This document shows positions 44,404 to 54,007 of a DNA stretch of 58,156 nt, piece after piece. Each line of letters starts with the position of its first letter. Within the stretch, counting starts at the first letter, position 1. The stretch comes from Phycisphaeraceae bacterium (GTDB taxonomy: Bacteria; Planctomycetota; Phycisphaerae; Phycisphaerales; Phycisphaeraceae), in assembly GCA_020831765.1 (NCBI GenBank), contig JAFIFY010000109.1, positions 1 to 58,156 of the forward strand, given 5' to 3'. A model generated the notes under the pieces. It did no database searches, was not told the origin of the DNA, and saw nothing but the letters and a program-made list of their open reading frames with translations. The position numbers and the translations under genes are program-made.

Positions 44404-45291
44404 TCACGCCAAGACCGCGCGGCCGACGAAGAACGGCTGCGTCCAGGCGAAGGTTTCGCCCGCGCCCCAACATTCCAGGCGGACATAACGCACCCGATCG
44501 GGGACCACCAGCTCGATCCGTGGGCCATCGGCCACGGCGACGCGCTTCCCTCCCGTGGCCACGGCCACGATCCGCTGCGCGTTGGGTGCCTCAACCCGGA
44601 TGGTCATGCCGTGGACTTCGATGGAGCGAATCAACACCCCGGTCGAGGCATAGAAGCGGCCCTCGATCAGCGCATCCATCACGCCATCCAGATCGCGCTC
44701 ACGCGCCAGCGCCATGACCCATCCCCGGCCGACGTCCGTGGCATCGTGGGCATCGTCGGTCGCCAGTCCCCAGACCCTGTGGCCATCGGCCAGCACCATG
44801 TCCCACTTGTTCATCGCATAAGGTGAGCCGCGATTGACCCCGCAGATGCCGTTGTAGATTTCGATCCCGACGAATCCCATCCACTGCCGCATCAACATCA
44901 TCGGACAGTGATCAAACGCCGCGCCCTGGTTGGGATGGTTCACGATCACCATCGACCGTTCGTGCCGGGCGTGGTCGATCACGGCCTGCCGTTGCGGGAT
45001 CGGCCTGACCAGGCGCTGAGCGTTCAAGTGCAGCAGATGAGGTCCGCCGGCCGTGATCTCGTTGCCGGGGATCAGGATCAGCCCGCGTCGATCGAGCAAG
45101 GCATAGCGGGATTCATCGGTCAATCGATCATGATCGGTGAACGCCAGAAAGTCATAGCCGCGCGCGGCGTAGAGATCGACCATCGCCTGATGGCTGAGCA
45201 CGCCATCGGAGTGGTTGGAGTGGGTGTGCAGATTCCCCTTGAGCCATTGGCCCTGATCGAGGTTCTGATAAGGGTGCTCAAGGGCTTTCAT
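44404..45291 (-). CDS. PHP-domain metal-dependent hydrolase (CehA/McbA-type)
   Basis: Polymerase-and-histidinol-phosphatase-domain protein of 295 residues. Motif 1 is NLHTHSNHSDG (residues about 20-30) and motif 2 FLAFTDHDRL (about 50-60), followed by GNEITA, IVNHPN and LATDDAHD, which together give the trinuclear metal ligands. Similar proteins are annotated as phosphoesterases or CehA/McbA amidases; the substrate is unknown. The C-terminal 80 residues form a small beta domain. It starts six bases after the nuoH stop on the same strand, so it is probably co-transcribed with nuoH, an odd pairing. Confidence 0.85.
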   Translation of the reverse strand: MKALEHPYQNLDQGQWLKGNLHTHSNHSDGVLSHQAMVDLYAARGYDFLAFTDHDRLTDESRYALLDRRGLILIPGNEITAGGPHLLHLNAQRLVRPIPQRQAVIDHARHERSMVIVNHPNQGAAFDHCPMMLMRQWMGFVGIEIYNGICGVNRGSPYAMNKWDMVLADGHRVWGLATDDAHDATDVGRGWVMALARERDLDGVMDALIEGRFYASTGVLIRSIEVHGMTIRVEAPNAQRIVAVATGGKRVAVADGPRIELVVPDRVRYVRLECWGAGETFAWTQPFFVGRAVLA

Positions 45292-45297
45292 CGCCGA

Positions 45298-46737
45298 TCA
45301 CGACCCCGCCGACCCGGAATCATCATCCGCCGAACGCTTGAACGCGATGTGCCGTGAAACCGGCATGACATCGTCAAAGAGGCTCTTGCGAGGCTGTCGC
45401 CGGTCGCGGAGAATCATGCCAACCCCCGCCAGCGCGATCACGCCCAACACCACCGCCGCCATCAGCACCCCCAGGACCGCCAACGCCGCGCGGCTGACCA
45501 GGGCGACCGTGCTTCCCTCGCCCAGGAGGTGCGCCAGCCTCGGGTCTTCAACCGCCTCCACCGTCGGCCCATCGACCAGCACGATCCAGATCGCCGAGCC
45601 CAGCAATGTCAGCAGCGAAACCGGCAGCAGCACCTTCACGCACATATGCAGCACCTGATCGATCCGGATGCGCGGCAAGGTCCAGCGAAGCCACATCTGC
45701 ACCCAGACCACCAGAAAGGCTTTGCTGATGAACAACAGCGCGCCATAGAGGTTCAGCACGATCAGCCCGGTGACACTCAGCCCCATCGCCGAGGCCGCGC
45801 CGGCCAGGCCCGCCTCGGTCGTGGCCGCATCGATCTGGCCGGCGAAATACGCCTGCCCCGCCGCGACCGGGTCGTAGCCGATCAGCATATAGATCGGGTC
45901 CCATGCCCCCAGGGGACTGTTCCAGGCGCCGAGAAACAGCGTCGCCTGGATCGCACCGACGATGAACATCCCCGCATACTCGGCGAAGAAGAAAAGCGAC
46001 CAGCGAAGGCCGCTGTACTCGGTCAGGTAACCGGCGACCAGCTCGCTTTCCGATTCAGGAAGGTCGAAAGGCGCGCGCTTGTTCGAAGCCAGCGAGGCCA
46101 CAAAGTAGAGAAAGAAGGCCAGGAAGACGAATGGATTGACAAACACGAACCAAGCCCAGAGGCCCCCGCCCTGAAGGTAGGCCAATTCCACCATGTTCAG
46201 CGTGCCGGCCGCCAGCACCGCCGTCAGAATAGCCAGCCCCATCGGAATCTCATAACTGACCATCTGGCACGCCTCGCGCATCGCGCCATAAATCGACCAC
46301 TTGCTGTTGGAGCCCCACCCGGCCAGGATCGTGCCCATCACCTCCACGCCCAGCACCGCCAGGAGGTAGATCACCCCGATGTTCAATCCTTTTTCGAAAA
46401 CCAACTGCGGCCCGAACGGAAGCGCCAGAAACGCGGCGAACACCGGCGCGAAGGCCAGATACGGGGCCAGGCGAAACAAGAAACCATCGGCCCGGGCTGG
46501 AATCAGGTCTTCCTTGAAAACCAGCTTGATGCCATCAGCGATCGATTGCGCCCAACCATGCCAACCACCGACATGCATCGGTCCCAGGCGGCTCTGCACG
46601 TGACCGGCCACCTTCCGCTCCCACCAGATGAAAAACATCACCATCAGCCCGACACCGGCGGTGAAGACACCGCCGATGATGGCGATGCTCAAGCTGATTT
46701 CCAGCAGAAGATTCCCGCCCGTGTAGTACTCGAGCAT
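45298..46737 (-). CDS. nuoH: NADH-quinone oxidoreductase subunit H (complex I)
   Basis: Membrane subunit of respiratory complex I that forms the quinone chamber. Residues 15-60 contain the diagnostic VMFFIWWERKVAGHVQSRLGPMHVGGWHGWAQSIADGIKLVFKEDLIP, and later come WGSNSKWSIYGAMREACQMVSYEIP and KRAPFDLPESESELVAGYLTEYSG; at least eight helices are evident. At 479 residues it is longer than E. coli NuoH (325), with an extended loop near residues 270-310 and a long C-terminal region ending in a D/S-rich tail. It is isolated: no other nuo gene lies in the window. Only a PHP hydrolase gene follows, six bases downstream. Confidence 0.95.
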   Translation of the reverse strand: MLEYYTGGNLLLEISLSIAIIGGVFTAGVGLMVMFFIWWERKVAGHVQSRLGPMHVGGWHGWAQSIADGIKLVFKEDLIPARADGFLFRLAPYLAFAPVFAAFLALPFGPQLVFEKGLNIGVIYLLAVLGVEVMGTILAGWGSNSKWSIYGAMREACQMVSYEIPMGLAILTAVLAAGTLNMVELAYLQGGGLWAWFVFVNPFVFLAFFLYFVASLASNKRAPFDLPESESELVAGYLTEYSGLRWSLFFFAEYAGMFIVGAIQATLFLGAWNSPLGAWDPIYMLIGYDPVAAGQAYFAGQIDAATTEAGLAGAASAMGLSVTGLIVLNLYGALLFISKAFLVVWVQMWLRWTLPRIRIDQVLHMCVKVLLPVSLLTLLGSAIWIVLVDGPTVEAVEDPRLAHLLGEGSTVALVSRAALAVLGVLMAAVVLGVIALAGVGMILRDRRQPRKSLFDDVMPVSRHIAFKRSADDDSGSAGS

Positions 46738-46796
46738 CCGGCATCGGCTCCTGAACGCGCTGAACTCCGGTTCCGCTGGACCTTCGGGCGCTGGAC

Positions 46797-46843
46797 CGGA
46801 CTCTGGAAAGTCCGGAGTTTAGCAATTGGCGGCTGAGTCGACA
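46797..46843 (-). promoter_or_regulatory. Putative nuoH promoter with 5' hairpin
   Basis: On the minus strand TTGTCG (46838-46843), 17 bases, TAAACT (46815-46820). Directly after it CCGGACT and AGTCCGG (seven pairs) form a small hairpin in the predicted 5' leader, which is about 70 bases long. Confidence 0.4.
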
Positions 46844-46952
46844 AAATCATCCGATTTCTGACGGACTTTCGCGAATCTTCAAACACCAAGGCATTTCAAC
46901 CCGCCCATCAGCCTGTCCGGCATTCGCCTCGCATGCCCGTTTCCACGGCGGC

Positions 46953-48251
46953 TCAATCTTCGGCGCGCTGACTCATCGCATCGGCCACCAGTCTCACCAG
47001 CATGTCCAATCCCGGTTGCTCCTCACCACCCCAGAGCCATTTGAGCAGCGCGTTGATGTGCGCCGGTTCCGGGCGTGGCGTGATGAGCGATTCCGGAGGC
47101 AGGTCTTTGGGCCAATCGCCGTGGTCGGCCGCTTCACCGACCAGTTGAACGATCGCCTCGGCCGCGCCCCGGGCCATGATGCGCGGCATAACCCCCGCCT
47201 CCAGGGCCAGGCGCATCGGCCCGAAAAGACGATCGTTGTAGCCCAGTTTCCGACGCGGATCGCGCGTCACCCGTTCAACCAGGTCGTTGAGATGCGGATT
47301 CGCCATCCGCGCAAGAAGATCGTCGGCATAGGCCCGCCAACCTTCGGGCGTGAAGAGCTCATCGCCATGATCGCCGTGACGGTGAATCAACCCCGCGCCG
47401 CATTCTTCCAGGAACGCCCGCCGGGCCAATGATCGTAACGAGTCATCGCCACCGGCTTCGGCCATGCTGACATAACCCCGATCGCGGCCGAGATAACCAA
47501 GAAGCGCGTGAACAGCATTGTGGCCGAAGAGCTTGGCTTCCTCGAAGGGCAAGAGTTCGGGCTTGGCGGTGAATACGGGGATGCGGCTTGCGACACCCGC
47601 CCGGCGAGGCTGGGAGATCAGAATCCGGTTGAAGGCTTCCACGAGCACCGCCCGGGGCAGGTCCGGCACCGCGCGCTTCAAACCCAGACGCTCGATCGTT
47701 GGTGCATCGGTGATGACCCCGCTCATCTTGCCGATCACCGTGTTGACCACCTCGAAACGATCATGGCGATCGCGAGGCAACAGCGCGGCCACTTTCTCGG
47801 TCAGGAGTTCGGCTGCGTGATTGTCGTTCTCGGCCGCATAGATCAGAAGCGGCGACGAACGGGTGCGGCGTTGAATGCCCTCGGCCAGAATCGATGCAGC
47901 GCAGGCTCGCCCGCCCCGGTCAAAGAAACGGACGCTGGGCAGTGCGGTGGCCGCTTCATCGGCGTTGGCGATCGCTTCGATCAAGTGTTCCCGATCGTTG
48001 GCCTCACCCGGATTGCGCAGCTCCAACCCGCGAAGTTGCACCGCCTCGATCCCATCGGTATCAGCGATGTTGATCCAATAGGTGCCGGCATGGCGGTTCA
48101 CCGCCTCGACCAGGACCGAATCGACCTCGGCGATGACCATGCGGCGAAAATAATCGCTGCGCTGAGCCTCCAGTGCGAACAAGGCGCTCTGAATCGGACC
48201 GAAGCCGAATCCAACGAAGAGACCCGGTGCTGAGGTGGTTGCTTCAGGCAT
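46953..48251 (-). CDS. Mannitol dehydrogenase family protein
   Basis: Polyol or uronate dehydrogenase of 432 residues, likely NAD-dependent, resembling mannitol-1-phosphate 5-dehydrogenase. The N-terminal FVGFGFGPIQSALFAL is a variant Rossmann motif followed by acidic VIAEVDSVLVEAV. The catalytic segment EEAKLFGHNAVHALLGYLG contains the K-x-x-x-N-x-x-H triad of the family. AAENDNHAAE is at the junction. The substrate cannot be inferred; adjacent genes encode sulfur and tryptophan enzymes with no functional link. Confidence 0.8.
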   Translation of the reverse strand: MPEATTSAPGLFVGFGFGPIQSALFALEAQRSDYFRRMVIAEVDSVLVEAVNRHAGTYWINIADTDGIEAVQLRGLELRNPGEANDREHLIEAIANADEAATALPSVRFFDRGGRACAASILAEGIQRRTRSSPLLIYAAENDNHAAELLTEKVAALLPRDRHDRFEVVNTVIGKMSGVITDAPTIERLGLKRAVPDLPRAVLVEAFNRILISQPRRAGVASRIPVFTAKPELLPFEEAKLFGHNAVHALLGYLGRDRGYVSMAEAGGDDSLRSLARRAFLEECGAGLIHRHGDHGDELFTPEGWRAYADDLLARMANPHLNDLVERVTRDPRRKLGYNDRLFGPMRLALEAGVMPRIMARGAAEAIVQLVGEAADHGDWPKDLPPESLITPRPEPAHINALLKWLWGGEEQPGLDMLVRLVADAMSQRAED

Positions 48252-48301
48252 GGCGTGTTGACCCGGCCGCGATGAACGTTGGACCCATCATGACCATGGA
48301 A

Positions 48302-49603
48302 TCATCCACAGGCGGCGTTGAGCGCCTGTTCGATGTCGGCCACGATGTCCTCGACATCCTCGATGCCGATGGACAGCCGCACATACTCGGGATTGACGCC
48401 CGCCTGGGCCTGTTCCTCGGGGGTCAACTGCTGGTGGGTGGTGGATGCCGGATGGATCACCAGGCTCTTGGCATCGCCGATGTTGGCCAGGTGCGAGAGC
48501 AGCTTGGCCTGATTGATGAAGCGAACTGCCGCATCGTATCCGCCCTTGATGCCAAAGCCGATGATCGCCCCGGCGCCGTGGGTCAGGTATCGCCGCGTCT
48601 GCTCGAAATCTGGATGGCTGGGCAGGCCGGGATAATTGACCCAGTCGACATTGGGGTTGGATTCGAGGAACTGGGCCACTCGCAATGCGTTCTCGCAGTG
48701 TCGCGGCATGCGAAGGTGCAGCGTTTCGATCCCCAGCAGGTTCAGGAACGAGCCGAAGGGGCTCTGCACCCCCCCGGTATCGCGCAGCATGTGGGTGCGC
48801 ATGTGGATGACATAGGCGATGTTGCCGATCGGTCGCAGGGCTTCCTCGAAGACGATGCCGTGATAGGCGGGGTCGGGCGCGCAGAACTCGGGCCATTTCT
48901 CCGGATCGCTGGCCCAGAGAAATTTGCCGCTGTCCACCACCGCGCCGCCAATATGCACCCCGTGGCCGGCCAGGAACTTGGTCGTCGAGTAGACCACGAT
49001 GTCGATGCCGTGATCGATTGGCCGGAGCAGCGCCGGGGTCATGACCGTGTTGTCGCACATCAACGGCAGGCCGTGCTGATGCGCCACTCCGCTGATTCGC
49101 CGATAGTCGGGCACATCGTTCTTCGGGTTGCCCAGCGATTCCATGAACACCAGGCGGGTGTTGTCATCGACCAGTTCGCTGATGCGCTCGGGATGATGGC
49201 TGTCAAAGAACCGGACTTCGATGCCCAGCTTCTTGAAGGTCTGCGTGAAGAGCGTCCACGTGCCGCCGTAAAGCGCGGTGGTGGAGATGAAATTCTGCCC
49301 GCTGTGGCAGATGGTCAGGATGGCGGCGGTGATGGCCGCCTGTCCGGAAGCGAACCCCAGCGCCGCCGCGCCCCCCTCCAGCGCCGCCAGGCGCTTTTCC
49401 ATCACATCCGTGGTGGGGTTCATCAGCCGGGTGTAAATGTTGCCGAACTCTTTCAGTGAAAAGAGATTGGCCGCGTGCTCGGTATCACGGAAGGTGTAGG
49501 AGGTGGTGGCGTAGATCGGCACCGCCCGGGCGTGAGTGACCGGGTCCGGCTCCTGGCCGGCATGAAGGGCCTGCGTGGCGAATCGGTAGGCTGGTTGCTC
49601 CAC
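48302..49603 (-). CDS. metY: O-acetylhomoserine sulfhydrylase/aminocarboxypropyltransferase
   Basis: PLP-dependent Cys/Met metabolism enzyme, direct sulfhydrylation route to homocysteine. At 433 residues it has the MetY length (longer than MetB/C). Sequence marks are TSYTFRDTEHAANLF near residue 35, NIYTRLMNPTTDVMEKRLAALEGG (about 54-78), GGTWTLFTQTFKKLGIEV, LGNPKNDV, DNTV, and the PLP-lysine in VVYSTTKFLAGHG (about residue 200-212). It starts with GTG at 49603 with AGGAG nine bases before. A sigma70-like promoter is just upstream. There is no obvious SAM riboswitch. Confidence 0.93.
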   Translation of the reverse strand: MEQPAYRFATQALHAGQEPDPVTHARAVPIYATTSYTFRDTEHAANLFSLKEFGNIYTRLMNPTTDVMEKRLAALEGGAAALGFASGQAAITAAILTICHSGQNFISTTALYGGTWTLFTQTFKKLGIEVRFFDSHHPERISELVDDNTRLVFMESLGNPKNDVPDYRRISGVAHQHGLPLMCDNTVMTPALLRPIDHGIDIVVYSTTKFLAGHGVHIGGAVVDSGKFLWASDPEKWPEFCAPDPAYHGIVFEEALRPIGNIAYVIHMRTHMLRDTGGVQSPFGSFLNLLGIETLHLRMPRHCENALRVAQFLESNPNVDWVNYPGLPSHPDFEQTRRYLTHGAGAIIGFGIKGGYDAAVRFINQAKLLSHLANIGDAKSLVIHPASTTHQQLTPEEQAQAGVNPEYVRLSIGIEDVEDIVADIEQALNAACG

Positions 49604-49657
49604 GACTATTTACTCCTATCAGCGAACTGCGATGGGTTTTGCCCGCGATGCGGTGAG

Positions 49658-49685
49658 AGTGTAGTGCCCGGCCCAACGGATGCAA
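49658..49685 (-). promoter_or_regulatory. Putative metY promoter
   Basis: On the minus strand TTGCAT (49680-49685), 16 bases, TACACT (49658-49663). The start would be near 49651, giving a leader of about 50 bases. Confidence 0.45.
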
Positions 49686-49742
49686 AACAAAGGCGGATCG
49701 CCGCCGGCCGACGTCATTCAGACATGGGATGGTGGAAACGGA

Positions 49743-50555
49743 TCAGGCGGCCGGGGAGCGCATCAGATCGCGCAGGGCCTGCTCGACATCCGGCTGTCGC
49801 ATCAGGTGCTCGCCGACCAGAATCCGGTGTACGCCCGCAGCGCGTAGCCGGGCCACATCGTCGGGCGTTTTGATGCCGGATTCAGCCACGAGAATGGAAG
49901 GGTCCTCGATCATCTCCAGCATCCGCATGGTGTGCCGGATATCGGTGCTCATCGTCCGGAGATTGCGGTTGTTGACGCCCAGCAAGGCATAGCCTGGATG
50001 CGGAAAGCCGATATGCGGGCGAACCCTCAGCAGCGACTCGACCTCATGCACCTCCAGGAGTGTGGTCATCTGAAGCTCGGTCGAGAGGATCATCAGGTCG
50101 ATCAGCAGGGCCTCGTCGAGGCATTCAGCAATCAGAAGGATCGCGTCCGCCCCCGCCGCTCGCGCCTCGTAAACCTGGTAAGTATCAACAATAAAGTCTT
50201 TGCGAAGGACCGGGATGTCCACCGCGTCCTTGATCTGCCTCAGGTAAGCCAATGAACCCTGGAAGAACTTTTCATCGGTCAGGCAACTGATCGCCGCCGC
50301 GCCGGCGCGCTGATAGGCCAGAGCCAGTTCGACGGGCTGAAAGTCCTCCCGGATCAGACCACCCGATGGGCTGGCTTTCTTCACCTCGGCAATCACACGA
50401 AGCTCACCGGGCGGACGGGTGAGCGCGGCAAAGAAATTCCTCGGCTTGGTGGTGGCCAGGGCCGCCTCCCGAACCCCCTCCAGCGGGCGAGCCTGCTTGG
50501 CGGCGGCAATCTCCTGGCGCTTGTGCTCCACGATCCGGGCCAGAACGTCAGTCAA
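49743..50555 (-). CDS. trpC: Indole-3-glycerol-phosphate synthase
   Basis: Tryptophan pathway enzyme closing the indole ring, 270 residues, TIM barrel. Recognisable are VIAEVKKASPSGGLIREDF (residues about 54-72), ISCLTDEKFFQGSLAYL, VLRKDFIVDTYQVYEARAAGADAILLI (about 120-146), LLGVNNRNLRTM, and VAESGIKTPDDV, which together contain the usual catalytic Lys and Glu residues. It starts at TTG 50555 with GGAG eight bases upstream. No other trp genes are nearby. Confidence 0.96.
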   Translation of the reverse strand: MTDVLARIVEHKRQEIAAAKQARPLEGVREAALATTKPRNFFAALTRPPGELRVIAEVKKASPSGGLIREDFQPVELALAYQRAGAAAISCLTDEKFFQGSLAYLRQIKDAVDIPVLRKDFIVDTYQVYEARAAGADAILLIAECLDEALLIDLMILSTELQMTTLLEVHEVESLLRVRPHIGFPHPGYALLGVNNRNLRTMSTDIRHTMRMLEMIEDPSILVAESGIKTPDDVARLRAAGVHRILVGEHLMRQPDVEQALRDLMRSPAA

Positions 50556-50761
50556 TTTGAATCTCCAACTTGTTTTTCCATCGTCAGTTATTGGCTGGAA
50601 TCCATGGCGTCGCCCTGGCCCGGCTCGCGGTCCGAAAGCGGCAACAGCCTAAGTCCCGTGCCCCTGGAAATGCCATCTCATGATGATACCGCCCAGATTT
50701 CGCTGGATGTGGCAAGCGCCCGGCACACCGATGTCACGTCCGCGCGGCAAAGGAAGGAGGA

Positions 50762-52408
50762 TCAGTTTCCTCCGCCGGGTCGCTGCCGGCTGGAACCCTG
50801 CGGACGACCGGGGGAACGTCTGCCCGAATCCGTGCCGCTGTACTCGATCATCTCCCGCCAGATTCGCCGCAGTTCCGGGCGGTCGCTGGCGACCAGTCGC
50901 ACACCGTTGCCCAGATCACGTTCAAGCAGCCGCCCCCGATGATCGTAGATGGAGACCCGCTCTTCATGGTTGAGCGTCACCCGCGACCAGACCTCGAACC
51001 CGCCATCTTCGCGCTGTTCAACACGATCGGTCCTCAGGACAATGCGACCCACTTCCGGCTGATAGCTGTAGAATCCCAACATCATCCGGCTTCCGCGTGG
51101 CAGCATCGCGCCCAGAACTTCCCGCTCAAGCAGCGAAAGATAGGCCTTGGGAGGAGTTGTCCAGCGTCTCTGCTGCCGAGGATCGTCCTTGGGGATCACG
51201 CCGAGTCGCCGATTTCTGGGGTTGATGAACGCCCCGCCGGAAACGTGGGACACGGAGATGATGTCGCGCGATCGCGTGCCGAAATCCAGCGACAGGACAT
51301 GCTCACCGGGGACCGCCGCGCGAGCTTGGGCTCGACGAAGATCAAGCGAATCATCACGCCCGTCCTTCTGAGCGTCCTCACCCAGGACGAAGGCCGGGCG
51401 ATCCGTCCACGGCCGGTAGGCCGAGCGACAATCCCAGACCTCGTGACGCCGGTCATTCGACAAGAAGTAAGACTCATATGCATCCAGCACCTGCTGGCCA
51501 CCGGCAATCGAGCGGCGTTCCACGATGAGCCTGACGCCGCCCATGCCAAGTTCCGATGCTTCTTTCTCAAAGCGAATCCGCTTGTAGCCGGTGTCGCGCC
51601 CGTTGGTCACGATCCGGAAGTACCGAACCGGTTCCATCACCCTGCGAATCTGGTCCACGGTGATGGTCTGCCGGAAGGTGTCACCGGCGGTGATCAGTGT
51701 GGTCCGTTCCCGATCGAGATTCTCCGGCGGCGCGATCCGAATGCTTTGGAGCATCGCATCGAAAATCTGATCCAGCTCCTCGGAACGAACCCGGTCATCG
51801 TCATAATCAAGCTGCAGGGACAGGTAATTCAACGGATCGATCTGCGCAAAGGCGCGGCTCATGATCGCCGTATCCTCGCCCTTTCGTGGCACACGAAACT
51901 GCACCAGCGAGACCGGCGTGCGTTCCACTCGAAGCAGTTGCTGCTTCGAGATCGAAGCGTTGGGCTGAACGTTCATCCGCTCGATGATCACACGAGAAAG
52001 CTCCGCGGCATTGGTCATCTCTTCGGTATGGACCATCGAGACGATGATCACCGCGCGACGGGTGGGCAGATCAATGCGAAGCACCACGCCATCGCTCACG
52101 AACGAATAAAGCTCGGCATCGTGAGGCAGGCGAAAGCTGATGCCAAAGCTCTGGGCGGTCCATCGCTCACGGCTGAGCCAGCGGTCCAGCGATTCCTGCT
52201 CGGACGCGGCATCCCCCGACCGCTTTCCGCCGGGCATGACAAAGCCCTGGTCGCGCGGCAATGGGTCAAAATCACCCGATGCCGCCAAGCCACCATCAGC
52301 AAAACCGACAGCCAGGGCCATCGCCAGAACGATCACCGACCACCGGATAGCGCGGCCACCGGCCAAACGAAAGAAAACATGCATCAATAAGGATGGGCTC
52401 AGTTTCAT
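50762..52408 (-). CDS. Exported protein of unknown function
   Basis: A 548-residue protein with a signal-like N-terminus (hydrophobic residues about 22-43, ending GLAA). I do not recognise the family. The mature part is beta-rich with repeated segments such as SFGISFRLPHDAELYSF, LIVERRSIAGGQQVLDAYESYFL, and VISVSHVSGG. The tail is P/G/R-rich. There are no membrane helices after the signal. It is periplasmic or extracellular by inference. It stands between trpC and a small membrane protein with no evident operon. Confidence 0.7.
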   Translation of the reverse strand: MKLSPSLLMHVFFRLAGGRAIRWSVIVLAMALAVGFADGGLAASGDFDPLPRDQGFVMPGGKRSGDAASEQESLDRWLSRERWTAQSFGISFRLPHDAELYSFVSDGVVLRIDLPTRRAVIIVSMVHTEEMTNAAELSRVIIERMNVQPNASISKQQLLRVERTPVSLVQFRVPRKGEDTAIMSRAFAQIDPLNYLSLQLDYDDDRVRSEELDQIFDAMLQSIRIAPPENLDRERTTLITAGDTFRQTITVDQIRRVMEPVRYFRIVTNGRDTGYKRIRFEKEASELGMGGVRLIVERRSIAGGQQVLDAYESYFLSNDRRHEVWDCRSAYRPWTDRPAFVLGEDAQKDGRDDSLDLRRAQARAAVPGEHVLSLDFGTRSRDIISVSHVSGGAFINPRNRRLGVIPKDDPRQQRRWTTPPKAYLSLLEREVLGAMLPRGSRMMLGFYSYQPEVGRIVLRTDRVEQREDGGFEVWSRVTLNHEERVSIYDHRGRLLERDLGNGVRLVASDRPELRRIWREMIEYSGTDSGRRSPGRPQGSSRQRPGGGN

Positions 52409-52506
52409 GGCTTTTCAGTCTAGGCACCGGCCCATCCGGCGTCATCTCGAACGGCCCAACCCCCACCGGATCCCGTGGAAGGCCAGACACCCGTACCCGC
52501 TGGCGG

Positions 52507-52743
52507 TCACCCTGAACGCGACGGACCGCTCTTGTATCTGCATATGGCCAGCAGAACCGCCACCATCGCCGCCATGAACACCAGGAACCATACGATATCG
52601 ACCACCGCGATCACCGCGCCAAGCGGGATCACCACCAACACCCAGATCAGCACCGTCACCCACCCCTCCCATGTCGCCGGCTGCCAGCCCCAGCCCCACG
52701 TCTTGGGCACGAACCAGTAACGAGGTTTGGGGTCGTCAGCCAT
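52507..52743 (-). CDS. Small two-helix membrane protein
   Basis: A 78-residue protein starting MADDPKPRYWFVPKTWGWGW at the ATG at 52743. It carries two hydrophobic helices (about residues 23-45 and 50-68). The Trp-Val-Pro-Lys-x-W-G-W-G-W-x-P segment before the first helix is a recurring pattern in small hypothetical membrane proteins of many phyla. It begins 46 bases after the stop of the permease gene and is probably on the same transcript. Function unknown. Confidence 0.6.
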   Translation of the reverse strand: MADDPKPRYWFVPKTWGWGWQPATWEGWVTVLIWVLVVIPLGAVIAVVDIVWFLVFMAAMVAVLLAICRYKSGPSRSG

Positions 52744-52789
52744 GGCTGGTGTCTCGACACCGGATGCTGGATCGCCGCGCCGGCCGGCT

Positions 52790-54007
52790 TTAGTTGGCGT
52801 AAGGGTCGGCCGCATCGCGCAGGCCATCGCCCAGGAAATTGAAACAGAGCACCGTCAGCACGATCAGCATCACCGGCAACAACAGCCAGGGGTAGTGCGC
52901 CACGGCCTGCATCTGCATCGTGTCCTGAAGCATGACGCCCCAACTGACCACCGGCGGGCGCAGGCCCAGCCCCAGGAAGCTGAGCGCCGTTTCACCCAGG
53001 ATCATGCCCGGCACGCTGAGCGTCAGCACAACGATGATGTGGCTGGTGAAGCCCGGTACCAGGTGACGGAAAAGAATACGCCCATGGCCAGCGCCCAGCA
53101 ACCTCGCCGCGACCGCGTAGTCCTCTTCGCGCAGCGACAGAATCTTGCCACGCACCACGCGCGCAAGGCCGGTCCAACCCAGAAGGCTCAGCACGATGGT
53201 GATGGCAAAGTAAACCCGAAGCGGCGACCAGTCTCCGGGCATCACCGCCGCCAGCGCCAGCCAGAGCGGCAACTGCGGAAACGCATTGATGATCTCGATG
53301 CCGCGCTGGATCAGGTTATCCACCGAGCCGCCGATATAGCCGGAAACGCCGCCGATCACGATGCCCAGGATGAACGTGATCACAATCGAGATCACGCCGA
53401 TCGAAAGGCTGATGCGTGAGCCGTAGACCATGCGGCTGAACAGGTCGCGGCCGTAACGATCAGCCCCCAGGAAATAGAACGATGGCGCAAGGTGGCGAGG
53501 CGCCTCGCCCTCCAGCAACACGGTCGGGGTTGAGGGATTGAGCCGGTCGTGCGCGGCATGATGGATGCCAAACAGATGCACATCCCATTCGAACAGTCCC
53601 CAGAGCCGGTAGCTTTCACCCCGCACGAAGAAGCTCAGCGGAATGACCCATTCCGTGTCGCGGGTATAGGTCTTGGCGAAGGTGATCGGATCGACATGCA
53701 CGCGCATGCCGTGGACGTGTAACCCGTGTTCGATCGAAAACCGAGGCAGTTGCGGCGGGCAGTAGGCATAGTCCAGATCGCGGTGGTCCCGGCCGGTCGG
53801 GGCGACCATCTCGGCGAAGATGGCCATGAGATAGAGCAGGATCAGCAAATAGAAACTCGCCAGCGCCACCTTGTGCCGGCAGAACCGCCGCCAGATCAAC
53901 TGCCACTGGGAGAGCGAGGCGACCTCCTGAATCGGATCGATCAGCGCCGCCGAAGGCGCGGGATTCGCCGGTTGCGTGGGCTGGGGCTTGGGGGCATCCA
54001 CGCTCAT
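52790..54007 (-). CDS. Oligopeptide/dipeptide-type ABC transporter permease (OppC/DppC-like)
   Basis: Inner-membrane permease of a peptide/opine/nickel-type importer, 405 residues. The N-terminal region is OppC_N-like. Helix 1 is at about residues 47-70, followed by a large periplasmic insertion of about 120 residues. The permease domain follows, from YGSRISLSIGVISIVITFILGIV to the C-terminal FNFLGDGLRDAADPYAN. The EAA loop appears as EEDYAVAARLLGAGHGRILFRHLVPG. Its ATG (54007) overlaps the TGA of the preceding fusion gene (ATGA), so they are coupled. ATPase partners are not in the window. Confidence 0.93.
   Translation of the reverse strand: MSVDAPKPQPTQPANPAPSAALIDPIQEVASLSQWQLIWRRFCRHKVALASFYLLILLYLMAIFAEMVAPTGRDHRDLDYAYCPPQLPRFSIEHGLHVHGMRVHVDPITFAKTYTRDTEWVIPLSFFVRGESYRLWGLFEWDVHLFGIHHAAHDRLNPSTPTVLLEGEAPRHLAPSFYFLGADRYGRDLFSRMVYGSRISLSIGVISIVITFILGIVIGGVSGYIGGSVDNLIQRGIEIINAFPQLPLWLALAAVMPGDWSPLRVYFAITIVLSLLGWTGLARVVRGKILSLREEDYAVAARLLGAGHGRILFRHLVPGFTSHIIVVLTLSVPGMILGETALSFLGLGLRPPVVSWGVMLQDTMQMQAVAHYPWLLLPVMLIVLTVLCFNFLGDGLRDAADPYAN

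Noticed and set aside
45529-46836. Plus-strand open frame of 435 codons
   Set aside because: Antisense to nuoH; His/Gln/Arg-rich shadow.
49604-49742. SAM or SAH riboswitch upstream of metY
   Set aside because: The short leader has no recognisable SAM-I, SAM-II or SAH conserved core.
50939-52390. Long plus-strand open frame of 483 codons
   Set aside because: Antisense to the exported-protein gene at 50762-52408, which has a signal peptide and sensible composition.
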